A DNA stretch of 64,000 bases from NCBI GenBank assembly GCA_029207755.1, contig JARCOQ010000004.1:38791185-38855184 (forward strand), given 5' to 3'. A program made the position numbers and the translations under genes. Shown here in pieces: positions 48,816-60,800 of the stretch; the stretch's first letter is position 1; every line of letters begins with the position of its first letter. A model generated the notes under the pieces. The model searched no databases. It was not told where the DNA came from and saw only the letters and a program-made list of their open reading frames with translations. The stretch is from Chamaea fasciata (taxonomy: Eukaryota; Chordata; Aves; Passeriformes; Sylviidae).

Positions 48816-50723
48816 CCAAGTTTAACATCTCATCTGTATAGTCTAAGAGAACATAGACTAGCCTAGTTATTGCAAAAAATTAGCTGTGAATTATAAACTG
48901 AGCTATGGATTAAATGCATGCTCTGAAACCGTATCCAGGTATTATCATCAGTCAAATCTGAGTGACGGCCCCTATCATCTGGAGATAAAGAGGTTTCTGA
49001 GCACAATGCCATTTCCAGGCACGTATGTGTTGCTGCTCAGAAAGTAGACATGGTCATTTTGATACTCTGTCCAAGTATAAAATTCTGTTGGCATTGCTTT
49101 TTAAGTATTATTTGGACATAATTCACTTGGAGTCTTGGGATTTTGGACTACTAGATACATTAAAAAAAAAAAGGCAATATATACCTCCAAGAATATACTT
49201 CCTATTGCCTTAATAAGCAGTATATTCTTGGAGACATGTTGGGATTATTTTAAAAGCTTGATATACTTCCTCATTGTGGAACTGGGCACAGATTATGTTC
49301 TAATCTTTAAACTAGTCAAGAGTCACCTTAAAACAAGTTTGCAAACAAAAAAAGTATGTCTCTTTTATTTTGTTATTAACACTTCCCTCTCTGAACTCTA
49401 TAAATTAATGAAAGAGGTATTTACTAATATGAGAATCTGATATGAAATAAGCAAGTCACCTTCTGGGAAGCAACTTGCATGTCACTGAAATGTGGATAAG
49501 GAGATCTCCTAACAGGAACTTTTGTATGCTGCCAGCCAAAGCAGCTCGGAAAGTGCTGTGATAAAAGATGTCAAACATGCAACATATGAAGTTACATCCT
49601 GGATATCCAGATTAAAAAACCAGGGATGCAGCTTCCTGTGTAAAATGCTGTTGCTCCTCTGAAGGAAACAAGGCTCTTGGCACCAGTACTATACAGAAAC
49701 CAGACATATATCAACAGCCTTAGTGGTAAAGAAACAACAATACCTTCTGTTCATCCTTCCTATCAGACCTGGAGATCACGCCTCTTATTCTGCCTGGTGT
49801 CTCTTAAGCACCAGAGGCCAATGGATGCTGGATTCGCTGGGAAAAATGCTGTGAGAACAGGGTAGTAGTGACTTGCTGACTGATGACTGAGACTTGAAGA
49901 CCACCTTGTTAGGTACATTGCTCTATTCATGTTCTCTCTTTGATCTTCATCAGCCTACAGATGATCTACTTACAGACCTAGCCTCCAGTTCTTTTGTTCT
50001 GTTTGTGCGTTTCGGCTTGGGGTTGTTTTTTTCTCCGAGTTACGGCACATAAAATTATTTCAGGCTGATGCCATTTATTCATGGCAAAGGATTATTATTG
50101 CTCGAGGTTACATGCAGTGATCTAATGTGCTAGCATCCAAAATGGCTGACATAACTAATTTTTATCTCCTCAATAAAAAGAACAACACCGCCTCATTTTG
50201 GTAGCCATTTCTTCATCATTTCCACATTCAGTTAATGAGATTAATTCATAAAGCTCTTCCCCACTCGGGCCCTGTCTGTCTTCACAAGGAAGGGCGGCCT
50301 GCAGTTGAGGACAGCAAGATTTAGTTAGGGACCCTGGGCTGCCAGGACTCAGTCTCCTTGGGATGCAGTTCACAAAGGCAGGGAAAAGCTCCTCTGCCTG
50401 ACAGGAGTACTTCTCCATCTAGATGATGATTTCAGAAGCACCTGTGTTACTTTGGCTAACGCTGCAGAGAGGCTCATGTGAATTATTTCAAAGGCAAAGT
50501 CATTCTGTTATGCTCTCTTCTGATGCTTGCAAAACAGCAAAACACACTGACATACTTCACACCACAGTACTGCTGGGTAAGGGATGATGGTAACTTCTTT
50601 TCCTTCTTTTAAGTAGTGTTTGATCCAGAAGCCATTTTTTCACTCTTCTCTGGCTGAGCACAGGGTCAGTTAGTTTTCACAATATTCTATGAGCTTTGTG
50701 CGTTCGTTCGATGGGGCGGGGAT

Positions 50724-50739
50724 GGGGGGGGGGGGGGGG
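50724..50739 (+). repeat. 16-nt G homopolymer
   Basis: An uninterrupted G run preceded by gatggggcgggg. G-quadruplex-capable and prone to length errors in sequencing. Confidence 0.85.
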
Positions 50740-51952
50740 ATGTTATTTGGACAGAAATGACAGGTTTGGGGGATTCGTTTAGCCCGGATGGCACTTAATC
50801 GGGGACAGGGTGTCAACCTGACCCTTATTTCTGCCAACAGTGACAAAACGGCAGACACTATCGTGTGGCTCTAAAACTCTTCCCCCGTGACCCCCACGAG
50901 GCACCTGCCCCGCTCATCGCGGGGGCACGGAGGGTTCCCCTGTGCCCCGCCTTACGGAGCCGCCTGTCTCAAGGATGACGCTGCGGCGATGGAGCGCGTA
51001 ACGCTGCCATAGGGTTTCTCCAGGGGGCTCCGCGGGGTCCCGCTTCCTGCACAGCGCCCGTCCTCCTGTCTCCTGCCCGCATGGCCCGGGGGCCGCGTCC
51101 CGAGGCACTACGGGGAGTCCCATCTCGCGAGTGCCGGTACCGCGGGCAGGGGAGAAGGAGTCAGCTCGGGTTCGTGCCGGGGTCACGGACACCCCGCCCG
51201 GGCGGGGCATCCCCGGCGCCCCTCCCGCCCTTCCCCGGCAGAGCGCAGGGGGGCCGCGGCAGGAGCGCGCGCCCGCCGCTCCCCGCGCCTCCAAGCGTTG
51301 CGCACCTTTCGGGACCAGGCGCTGATTGGCGGCCCGCTGCCAGTGACATCAGCCGGCTCACTTCCCATTGGCCGGCCCGTTGCTGGGATCGTAGGACTTC
51401 TAGGGAGCCACTTAACCCGCTCGGCGCCGCCGCCCCGCGCTGCCCCCAGGCTGGGCCCCCGCCCGAGGCCGCCGCCGGCTCCTCCGGACCGCAGCCGTGC
51501 CGGCGGCGCTACCCCCGCGGCGGGGAGCGGAGCCGCGGAGCCCCCGCCGTCCCGACCCCGGCGGAGACTCGGCATCGCTGCTTTAAGCGGTCGCGGCGGG
51601 GCGTCCAGAGTAGCACGCGGCCTGGGGAGGGAACTCGGTGATTGGCGAGGAGGCCTCCCGGCGGACACGCCCCCCCTAGAAAAGGGGCGCCGTGAGTGGT
51701 GGGGGGAGAAAGTAAACACAGCCGGCCGGCTCTGCCCGCGGACCGGCCGGGACGGGAGGGGCTCCGCGCCTGACGTGATGGGCCCCGGCGCGGCCGCCCC
51801 CGGCCAGGACCACGCGGGGCGCGGGGCGGGCGGTATCCTCTCCCCCGGCCCCTGCGCCAGACCCGGACCGGCCGCGCGGGCGGCGCTCCCCTCTCGCCGT
51901 CTGCGCGCCGCCCCCGGGGGGCGGCGGTGAAGGACCTGACCGGCGCCCCGCT

Positions 51953-51959
51953 ATTTATT
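51953..51959 (+). promoter_or_regulatory. TATA-like element upstream of KLF9
   Basis: TATTTAT lies in otherwise almost pure GC sequence, about 145 bases before the KLF9 ATG. If used, transcription would begin near 51985 and give a short 5'UTR containing the uORF at 52016. KLF9 in mammals has a longer 5'UTR with several starts, so this may be only one start or none. The motif is weak and isolated by composition only. Confidence 0.3.
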
Positions 51960-52015
51960 CGCCCCCACGCCCCCTTCCTCCTCCGCCCCGCTCTTTCCCG
52001 CGCCGCGGGCGGGCC

Positions 52016-52057
52016 ATGGCTGGCGGCGGCACGGTCGGCCCGCTGGACAAGCACTGA
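52016..52057 (+). promoter_or_regulatory. uORF in the KLF9 5' leader (13 codons)
   Basis: ATG in a strong initiation context (gggccATGg) opens a 13-codon frame reading MAGGGTVGPLDKH and closes with TGA at 52055-52057. It lies 41 nt before the KLF9 start and in a different frame. Upstream AUGs in the rat BTEB/KLF9 5'UTR are reported to impose cell-specific translational control, so a retained strong uORF is likely to matter here. This assumes the transcript starts upstream of 52016, which the sequence alone does not prove. Confidence 0.6.
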
Positions 52058-52098
52058 GGGCGGACGGAGCCCCCTTGTCGTCGGGGCGCGGCCACACC

Positions 52099-52567
52099 AT
52101 GTCGGCCGTCGCGTACGTGGACTTCGTAGCGGCGCAGTGCCTCGTCTCCATCTCCAACCGCTCCGCCGTGCCCGAGGCGGCGCGGCTGAAGGTGCCGGGC
52201 GAGGGGGAGGCCGCCCGGGAGCTGCGCGACCCTCGCGACGCCTGGAAGGACTACTGTGCCCTGCTGGCCATCGCCAAGAGCCTGCTGGAGCTGAACAAGT
52301 ACCGGCCGCTGCCCGCCCCCTCCGTCTGCAGTGACAGCGTGGAGAGCCCCGACGAGGACGCGGGCTCCGAGAGCGACGCGGCCACCGAGCAGGGCTCCAG
52401 CCCGCCCCGCAGCCCCCCGCCGGGGCCGCCCCCCCGCCTGCGCGCCGCTGGGGCCGCCCCTAAGGGGAAGCTGGCGGCCGAAAAGCGGCACAAGTGCCCC
52501 TACAGCGGCTGCGGCAAGGTCTACGGCAAGTCTTCCCACCTCAAGGCGCACTACCGGGTGCACACAG
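52099..52567 (+). CDS. KLF9: KLF9 exon 1, coding part (N-terminal regulatory region and zinc finger 1)
   Basis: Krueppel-like factor 9 (BTEB1) is a nuclear transcription factor that binds GC/GT boxes (BTE) and is a known early target of thyroid hormone and glucocorticoids. This exon encodes residues 1-156 plus the first base of Gly157. Seen: start MSAVAYVDFVAAQCLV, matching the KLF9 N-terminus; within it the AAQCLV stretch (residues 11-16) fits the helical Sin3-interaction motif of the BTEB subgroup. SVCSDSVESPDED (about 75-87) is a KLF9 signature. A Ser/Pro/Gly-rich linker (about 90-122) is followed by zinc finger 1 with C133, C138, H151 and H155. The ATG at 52099 is preferred over in-frame upstream non-ATG codons because it matches the known N-terminus and sits in context gccacaccATG. 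The exon ends in CACACAG|gtcagc, a good donor, with intron phase 1. Very high GC and CpG as expected inside the promoter island. Identification is secure. Confidence 0.96.
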
Positions 52568-55500
52568 GTCAGCGGTGGCGGAGGGAAGGGGGCGGGAGCG
52601 AGCGCTTGTCCTCGGATGAACCCGGCCAGCGGCGCGCCCGGCATCTCCGCGTGCCCCCTCTGCCCTGCCGTGCTGCTCTGGCTTCGGGGCTGGTCTCTCT
52701 CTCCTTCACGCCCCCCCCCCTTCCCCCCTTTCTTTCTCCCGCTCTCCTCCACCCCAGCTCTTGTCGGGCGGGAGATTGCGGTCGCCCCGGGCGGGGCTGC
52801 GGCAGAGCCTCCTGCCGCGCCCTGCCCGCCGCCCACCTGTACCGGCTGGGAGCCGGCCCGGGCCCTGGCGGGCAGTGCGGGCCCGCAGCAGATGCTGGGG
52901 AGGGGAGCGAACTTCGCGTGTCGGGCGCGGCTGGGAGGAATTTGGCGGGGCCCGCCGAATTCGCTCGGGGCGTCAGCAAGGGAAGGACAGGGGCAGCGGG
53001 ATTCGGGTTTCCTGCCGCTGTAGGCGAACGAGCGCCTGCACCGGGTCAGAGCCCGGCACCTATTCCATGAGGGAGGCGAGGGCAGCGCAGTCCCCGCCGG
53101 CGCCCCTCTCGCTGCTCCCGCCGTCGGAACCCGCGGCCTGGGCCACAGAGCTGGCGGTGAGCTCTGCTCGGCTGCGGGGACTGGACGCCGCGGAGCCATG
53201 GCGCCGGAGCGGGGGCTGGCGGGGCTGCCGTCTACGGCTTGGGAGGGGGCGGCGGCGGCGGCGGTATCTCCCTGAACGTCGGTGAGCGAGCTGCACCTCT
53301 GGGGCTGCGGACACACCCCCTCCGGCGGGCCGGATGGGCGAACGCGGGAAGCGCGTCACCCAAAGCCGGTGCCAGGCGCTCTAGTCGCGGTGGAGCACCG
53401 GTGGAGCAGACCGCTGCCGGCTGCTACCCGAACCGCCCCGTCGCTGCCTCTTGCCGCGCCCTCGGCCGAGGGGATTGAGGCACCATGCAGGGAGGGCCGA
53501 CCCCGCTTTTCCCGGCGGCAGTGCCTCGCACTATCAGTTACCGCGATCCAGCTTTGACGCGTTCTACAAGGGCTTCATTCATCAAGCTGTGTGCTCCCAT
53601 TCCCGGCCCTCGCCCCGATGCCTCGGAGGGTGTGGCAACATGGAAACCTGGAGATAAAACATATCTGCGGTAACCTGGCCCCAAGGGGACAGCAGCTGCA
53701 GATTTCTCTGTTTGTTTCTTGGTTTTCGTTTTGTTGGGGGTTTGTTTGTTTATTTTTAGACCTTCAGTGCAAGTGATTGAATAAAAACCTTTATAGGTCT
53801 GAATTGCTCTTGGGATCATAGTGGAGTACAGAAGGCTGCTTTAAAAATGTTCTGAATTAAAGGGTTGTGTGCAGGAACAGAAAGGAATGAATCAAAAGAG
53901 ACATACAGTGCCAAGATGTTTCACGCGCTTCACATCAGTTCTGTCAATGATGATGTCTTTTGGGTTTTGTCTGTTGGTGGTGATGGTTAGCAATATAACA
54001 CAAAGTTGATCACCCAAGGAATGTACTGTCAGGCATTGCTGTAGAATTTAATATGGGGTGGGTAGTATATGACCACATCTGAGCTCCAGCTCAGCTTCAC
54101 TGGTGTTCGCTGGTGTGCCTTGCTCCAGTTCGCTGGTGTGCCTAGGTGTGCGTGCGCTGCAGAGGAAGAGACGTGGTGCTGGTTGCCTGCTGGTGCCCTG
54201 CTGGCAGATCTGCTGGGTGCTTAGCTCAAGAGGCTGGAGAGAAGGGGGTAGGATTACTGGATATGACTCAGCAATGAACTCTAAGGTTAGACTTTCTCTT
54301 TGAGCTGGGAAAGAGGATGGTCAGTGGTGACCCTATCCTGGCCTCATGATCAGTGCCAAGGGTTGTTGTGTTACCAGCTCCGAGACTGCAGCTCAGATGT
54401 TCTTTTGGAGGCTGAGTGTAACTGGTGCTCTCCAAATGTTGTCTCATAAGTGACAAAGAAAATGTCAGCATCATTTCCATTTACAACCCCATGCTCAAAT
54501 ATTCACCATAATAAGGGAACCAGAATAGATGTTGGCTGAGATAGCATTCTGTGTGATGACATGTAAATTAATGTACTGTACAACCCACATAGCTTGCTGT
54601 AAGCAGTAGTGTTATAATAAGTACTGCTGAAGTGGTATGAGGTTTAGCATGTGCTTAGCTCCAAGCATGAGGTGTTTGACTGACACTGATGTACTGTCAT
54701 GATAGTTCTGTATGATTAAAATCACTGCAGACATCCAGGAGTAATGAACTTTCAGAGCTTCCTAATGTGAAGTTGATTGTAGCTAACTGAAATGCTAAAC
54801 TATATTGATAATGTTAATTATTTTTATAGATGTCAACAATTCCCTACCAACAGTGGGATTCAATGGGACCTCTGAAGTTATTGATAACTGTATATTGCAG
54901 AACAATATACAGTTACAGCCCTTCTTAGTACCATTTTACTTCCTTTGTTTCAAATAATGTCTCTCATCTGACTGCCATTTTTCACCAGGCCACCAACTAC
55001 GTTTCTCACTGCAGTGTAGCCTTTAGTGGAAGTAGGTGCACAGCCACCAGTAGAAGCTTCCTGGTCTTAATTTTTTAATATTTAATGCCAGTATTTCTAT
55101 CTTGGAAAATGGCTTAAGGATTTCTGTTCACACCCATGAACTTGTGCTCACTCACAGTTCTCTTTATTCATGAATCTTAACAAAGCAAGCTGGGGAGCTC
55201 TGGATTCTTCTCTTTCTGCATAGTGGTTGAGAATCTAAAAAACTCTTGAGTTCATCTTTGGTAGCCTAATATAAAGCAAGAAACCAAATCAAGGTACAAG
55301 GATAAAAGGCAAAACCTTGTTGCTCAGACGTTAGAGGTCTATATCTTATTAACCATTCTTTGAACTTGTTGGTTCAAAGTATGGAACCATACTTCAGATA
55401 CTAAAAATGTCTATATAACTGTTTGCTTGAAGTTTGGGCCTTCGATGATAATGCTGGTTCAGTTTCCAGAAGGCCCAAATTAGCCATGCATCAGAAATTG

Positions 55501-57592
55501 TCTTTTGAGTTGATCTTTACAGAAAAAGATCAGCAGATGGCACTGCACATCTTACTTGTGCCAACAGCCCCCTTGCTTGTGCTGCTAGGCCTAGGTGACA
55601 CCCAAGCCCTGGAAGTGGGGCAGAGGTCAGGAAAAGGTGAAGGACCCATCTGACCAAGAAAAAGACAAGCAACAGGAGATATGCAGAGTTACCTTCAAAA
55701 TGCACGGAATTCTCTAAATAGGTGGGTTTAGAGGTTTGGTTGTGACAGGTGTTGTGTAGGGTTATTATTAGCCTCAAAGATGGGGCAGGGGGAATAGCTT
55801 AATAGAGAGGGATGTGCAGGCCAGAGGATGCCAGGGAAAATTAAGATACACAAGAACAAACAAGCAATCTCAGTCAGGAGGCCTGGCCAGGGAGTGCAGG
55901 GCAAAGGGCAGGGAGAGAAACTGGCAGGAGAAACAAGCTGTACAAAATTCACGTTTGCTATGATGGTGTGAATATAATCCAGTTAAAGGGCATGTGACCA
56001 CTGAGACCAGACCTTCTGTGTCCCTCCTTCCTGACCAGAAAGGTACCATAAAAGTAGCTTGTGAGATGCTTCCTCCTACTGGACTTGGAGGTGTTTACTT
56101 GCCTGGGGAGGCTGAGGATTGATGGGAATTTCAAATACACGTGAGATGCCCTTAATTAAGAGTTTAGCTGCTCAAAACTCAGATGTGTGAAAAGTTCTCT
56201 CTCTTCAGCTAGGCTTTTCAGCCAACTGTATCATCATGTAAAGTGGATCCAGACAATGCCAAGAGTTTTGTTATACCAGGCAGCTGATGCACTCCTAAGT
56301 GCTCTCAGCATTTGGCTCTCACCAGTGCTCAGAAGCAGGGCTTAGGAGGGGTGTGAACCCAAAGGTTGACAGTCTGCACAGGGAAGTGGAGGAGCATTTC
56401 TAGTAGACAGTAAGAGCAGGCACTGCAGCTGCCTGTTGCTGGTATCCAGATACCATGGTGTTGGACCAGCCCCTGTATTGGTTTGGTTCGACTGTACTGC
56501 TTTGTTATTTGTGTTCTGGATTATCTCATGCAACAGACTGTACAGCTGCTGGTATATTGACAGTCCTCTGCTCGCCGAAATGTTCTCAGTAATTTTGAGC
56601 ATAATCTGAAATTTAGCATTTTAAGACTCTCCAATCCAGCTCATGCCATGTTACTTAGCCAGATCCTTTAGAACAGGACCCAAAAGTAAAAAGTGGAGGC
56701 AACAACACATTTTTTGTTAAATTCAGATTGCCATGTGAAATACCATGGTGAATGAAAATCCACAAATTGCTGGACTTCTAATGGGCATGTTTCCAGGTCT
56801 TGGAGAAACATGATGATCCTGACTGGGAGCCTTGCCAACTGAGTTGGGTAGGCGGAAATCCTCAAGATTAGATTCAAAGTTGTCCAATTCCCAGTTGGCT
56901 TTTCTGATTAAAAAAATTTAAGATTTTAAGCAGGTGTGTGTGTGTCATTTGTTGGAAAATGCTCCAGAAAAGTTTATCAATTAAGTCAGTATGACAAAAT
57001 TCACATGTAGGACAGAAGCATTGAGTAGGCATTATCCACAAGTGCACAATTCCTGATGGATGTATTGAAATTGCAGCTTTACAGAGTTCTGCACACTATT
57101 TGTACTGTGGCATGTCGTGAGTGTCTCTACTCTTGTTAGCCTGTGTTTCTTGCAGCACCAGCTGTTAGGATTGCTGCAGGAACTCCTTTGTTCTTCTTTG
57201 TTGGCTGCTGTGTTGTTGTGCACCAAGCTGCTGCTCCTGTGCTTCTGGCCTTGAACAGCTTCCAAGCCTGCAGCTGGAAGAGCAGGGAAGGGCCAATTTA
57301 AGATTAAAGAAACAGCGTCTGAGGAAGTGATGGCAAAGAATACTTCAGATACTTGTTCACTTCTGGTAGTGCAGTTCACCATGTGTATTCAGGTTATGAT
57401 GAATGTGCATAGCCTGAGAGCACTCTATAAATACCTTAAACTTGAGGGGAAAGTCTGTTGAAACACTGGCTAATAAATTCAGAGTGAAATATCCAAAGTT
57501 ATGTTATCTTTCTGAATACATGTAAAATTGGATTCCTCCTTTCCCTGTCAAAGCTGTTTCCTCTTAGCAAGGAAATTTGATTATTCATACAG

Positions 57593-57660
57593 GACAGGAA
57601 CTTAAACCCAATGTCCTCTGATCCCAGCTAAGTGCCCTAAGCACCAGGCCAAGGAGTTGG
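57593..57660 (-). ncRNA. tRNA-like remnant (possible tRNA-derived SINE head) in KLF9 intron
   Basis: On the minus strand the order tGGCCTGGTGCTTAGGGCAC (box A/D-arm-like), TTAGCTGGGATCAGAGG (anticodon-arm-like) and GGGTTTAAGTTCC (box B-like, compare GGTTCRANTCC) reproduces a tRNA plan at about the right spacing. It has diverged and lacks a clean acceptor stem, so it is not a functional tRNA gene. No SINE body or tail was recognised beside it. Confidence 0.45.
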
Positions 57661-57871
57661 TCTCTCTCCATTGTTCAGTTAATATTTAAGTATTACTGCA
57701 AAATGGAGGAAGTTCACATAAAGATAAACCAGGGAAGAGGAGCTAGGAACTTGTCTCATATATCCGAGAACATACTGCTGAGGGCTCTTGTCTCATCTAC
57801 AAAAGCATAGACTTAACTCTCTGGTGAGGTTTGGAAAGATCCTTCCTCTCCCAAGTAGCTTACCTGACTCA

Positions 57872-57892
57872 TCTCTCTCTCTCTCTCTCTCT
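57872..57892 (+). repeat. (TC)n microsatellite
   Basis: About ten TC dinucleotides in the KLF9 intron. Confidence 0.9.
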
Positions 57893-60800
57893 ATGTGTAT
57901 GGAGGCACAGTCCCTCAGAGAAAGCCTTTTGTAACAGTCAAGGAGGTTTGTGCTCTGACAGAGAAGCTGAAAGGGCATCCCTTGCATCTGATGCTGTGTC
58001 ACAGCGGGATAACATCAAGACAGTATTCCTGGAATTTACACTCAGCAGCAGCAAGTTGTAGCAGGTGTTTTTGCATCTGGACTTTTGAAAGAGACTCAAA
58101 ACACCTGTATGTCCAAGCAGATGCTGAGTGGTAGTTTTAAGAATATTGGAACATCCTAAATATGTTATGAAAGCAGCATTTTGAAACCTGTTGTGTTTAA
58201 TCCTAAATCCTGGCAGAATAAACCCCTTGCTGGAACCCATCCATCTGTCGCCTATCCCATTTCTTTGATCTGTTGTGTGGCTTGATGACCACAGTTTAGG
58301 TGTTCCAGAAAGTGTTGGTTTTGGCATATGGTCCCTAACATCCTCACTGCTGATTTCTCTCTGCACCAGTATCTGAACTGGGTTGCTATGTGTTTTGATG
58401 ATATGATTTTGAAATATCTCAGAAGAGGAAAAAGATTGCTTTAAAGGCCTCCAATCTGTCTGCCCTGAAGATCTGTCTTCACTAGAGTATCTTGCCAGTG
58501 GACACTCAGTCAAAGTCCAGTGTCCCACAAGAAAACTCATTGCTCATTCAGGGTGTGTGGGGCAAGTAACTGGGGAGGAAAGTGAGAGATACCTGAAACA
58601 GCAGATATTCTGTGTATTAAAGCCACCATGAGCTGCAGCTCCTAACCTTATTCATCCACACATGAAGTGGCATTTTGTGGTGAGAAGGCAGATGACTTAT
58701 CAGGATACCACTACTACCTGTACTTATGTTAATGAGTCTGCTTATGTCCACTCTGTATTCTTTTTTTCAGAAACCCTTTCTGCATAAGACTGCAGTGTGG
58801 GAAAATCTGAAAAGTCCCAGGGTAGGAAGAAAAAGATTATTTTTTTGTCTATTCAGAATAAAATAAAGTGGACCTACCTCCGGTCATACAAAGTAGCTTG
58901 GATACAGAGTTTATACTTGCACAGGAAGAACAAACTAAATATTTGTCGTAGAGGGAGGGGAGAAGGAACAAGTCAAAAATGGCAGGTGTAGCAAGAGGGC
59001 TAAGATTAAAAGGATCTGCAAAGACCTTTAAATCCATATGGGACGCAAAGTAAGCCAGGGTTGCAGGAGCACAAGTTCTTCAGACTCTAAAGAAGACCTG
59101 TGAAGCACCACTATTAACTTATGCTGAAAATAAACTGTCTCTCACTATGTTTCTGGTGCCACACAGTACAAAGAATGGCAGTCTGTGGATGCACCTGTTC
59201 CTATTACCTGTAAATCAGTTCTTCATTCACTTTTTACTTCTGTAAGCTGCCCTGGATATATGTGTATATGCATACTCATCTCTTTTTTTAAAGAAATTTG
59301 TTTACCTCTTGTGTCTGTTGTGTTAGGATCCAATCACACATTGTTTCAAATTAGCATGATATAGCATTGACCTTTCCTTTATCTCTCGATGGAAAATCCC
59401 ATTGGAGGCATAACTTATAAAGTCAGTAGCATACAGCCACTAAGGGGAACAGCATATAACAGCACTGTGTGTTGATGTTTTATTCTGCTGTTTCAAGCTT
59501 TAGCATTACTACGCCCAAAACTAAGGGAGAAAAATCGTAAGGAAAAGATATGCCTTGTCTGAGCTGACACTGAAATCCACATTTCCCCGATTGAGACAGC
59601 ACTGGCTTGCATTGCAGCTCTCTAGGCCACTGTCTGCCCAGCAAGCATATGAGCTGCAAGACTTGTTTTCTCAGAGGGCTCTTCCACAGACAACTCTGCT
59701 GCTGCAAAAAGAAAGCATGTCAAATACAGCAGATACAACCACAAGCTTTGTTGAGTGAATGGTTATCATATGTCATCAGCCACCTCTGCCTTGTTTTAAG
59801 TGCTTTCTGGAGACACAGTCCACGCCTGCTTTGCATCTATTGAGACTGTCACTGAGGTGCCATCTCTTTGGGCTGATGTCATCCCTTATAGCTTTGTGAC
59901 CAAGGAGAGCAGTGAATTCTCAAGCTCGGAGATGACCCCTGAGGGCCTGGAAAAGCCTCCCTCCCCCTTGTCTCTGCTTTTGAGAAGCATGGAGTTTAAA
60001 TGCATCCAGGTGTCAGGGATTGTGTCTGCTTTCGTATAGGCACTTCCAAAGTGGCTGTGACAGCTTCTGCAGGTTTGTATTGCTGAGGTGGTGAAGCCAT
60101 TCTTCACTATTGTACGTGGGAGCTTGGCAGTGGATGGGGGGCAGTGCTGGTGGTACCCAGATGTGTCAAAGGGAGTGTGGCCACCAATTTCTGCCTGAGA
60201 TCCCTGCTGTGTCCCCATCCTCATGCACAGCAGCTTTCCTGTTGGTAGCAAGGCATCTCTGCACCATGCCAGGCTCCCACAGCCTTTATGTCCTCCCCCA
60301 GCTGAGCCCAGGGTTGATTCCTTGCAGAGTACAGTAGCAAAGGCACAGCAGGTGAGGTGATCCTCCAGTGATCCTGAGCAAGCCTTGCCTTTCCATGAAG
60401 CTTTGTGGTCATACTGTATAACCTTAGAATGCTTTCCCCTGGTATGTGCAATGGATGTTTGGGGTAGCGATGGTGGAGGTCATGCTCTTCCTGTCATGTC
60501 TCAGACAGAATTCTAGAATTCCTTCATTTTATCTCCACACATGAAATTTCAGGAGAGCATGGAGAACGAGATCGATTTCTTAAGGGCTGCTTGAGGCAAG
60601 ATTTTAAACACTATTTTTAGACACTCAGGTTGGATACTACCATGCCTAAAATGTAGGTGCTGCTCCCCAAAGACTGGTGCTTGTTTTCCAGCCTAGGCAC
60701 CTAATCTTCCTGTTTACAGTTGGGCCCTTCTGCAGATTGAAGAGCTGTCCTGAGGTAGATGGTTGGAAATGTGGTTTCTGGGGATGAGGCAGGATGCCTC

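Larger units (their letters stand above)
46146..50879. other. KLF9 upstream region, no gene recognised
   Basis: No coding gene is seen. Items inside: three TGACC half-sites at 46434-46477, a CR1 scrap at 48750-48815 and a 16-G run at 50724-50739. In frog and mammals a conserved hormone-response module lies about 4-6 kb upstream of KLF9, which would fall here. I could not identify it with certainty. Confidence 0.5.
50880..53500. promoter_or_regulatory. CpG island covering the KLF9 promoter, exon 1 and proximal intron
   Basis: A sharp transition from AT-rich DNA to very GC- and CpG-dense sequence occurs near 50.88 kb and ends near 53.5 kb. It brackets KLF9 exon 1 and is the only place with clustered promoter motifs: inverted CCAAT boxes (ATTGG) at 51325-51329, 51367-51371 and 51641-51645, a CRE-like TGACATCA at 51344-51351, and a second CRE-like TGACGTGA at 51771-51778. 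Many GC boxes are scattered through it, consistent with Sp/KLF regulation. Exact edges are by eye. Confidence 0.85.

Noticed and set aside
52075..53070. 331-codon frame starting at a TTG and running through KLF9 exon 1 into the intron
   Set aside because: The true start is the ATG at 52099 and the true exon ends at 52567. The rest is GC-rich intron read-through.
51955..53316. 453-codon minus-strand frame across KLF9 exon 1
   Set aside because: Antisense shadow of very GC-rich DNA with few stop codons. Low-complexity Pro/Arg/Gly content and no family resemblance.
57938..58540. 200-codon minus-strand frame in the KLF9 intron
   Set aside because: No recognisable domain, no flanking splice logic, and codon content unlike a conserved protein. 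Possibly an old pseudogene, but I could not support one.
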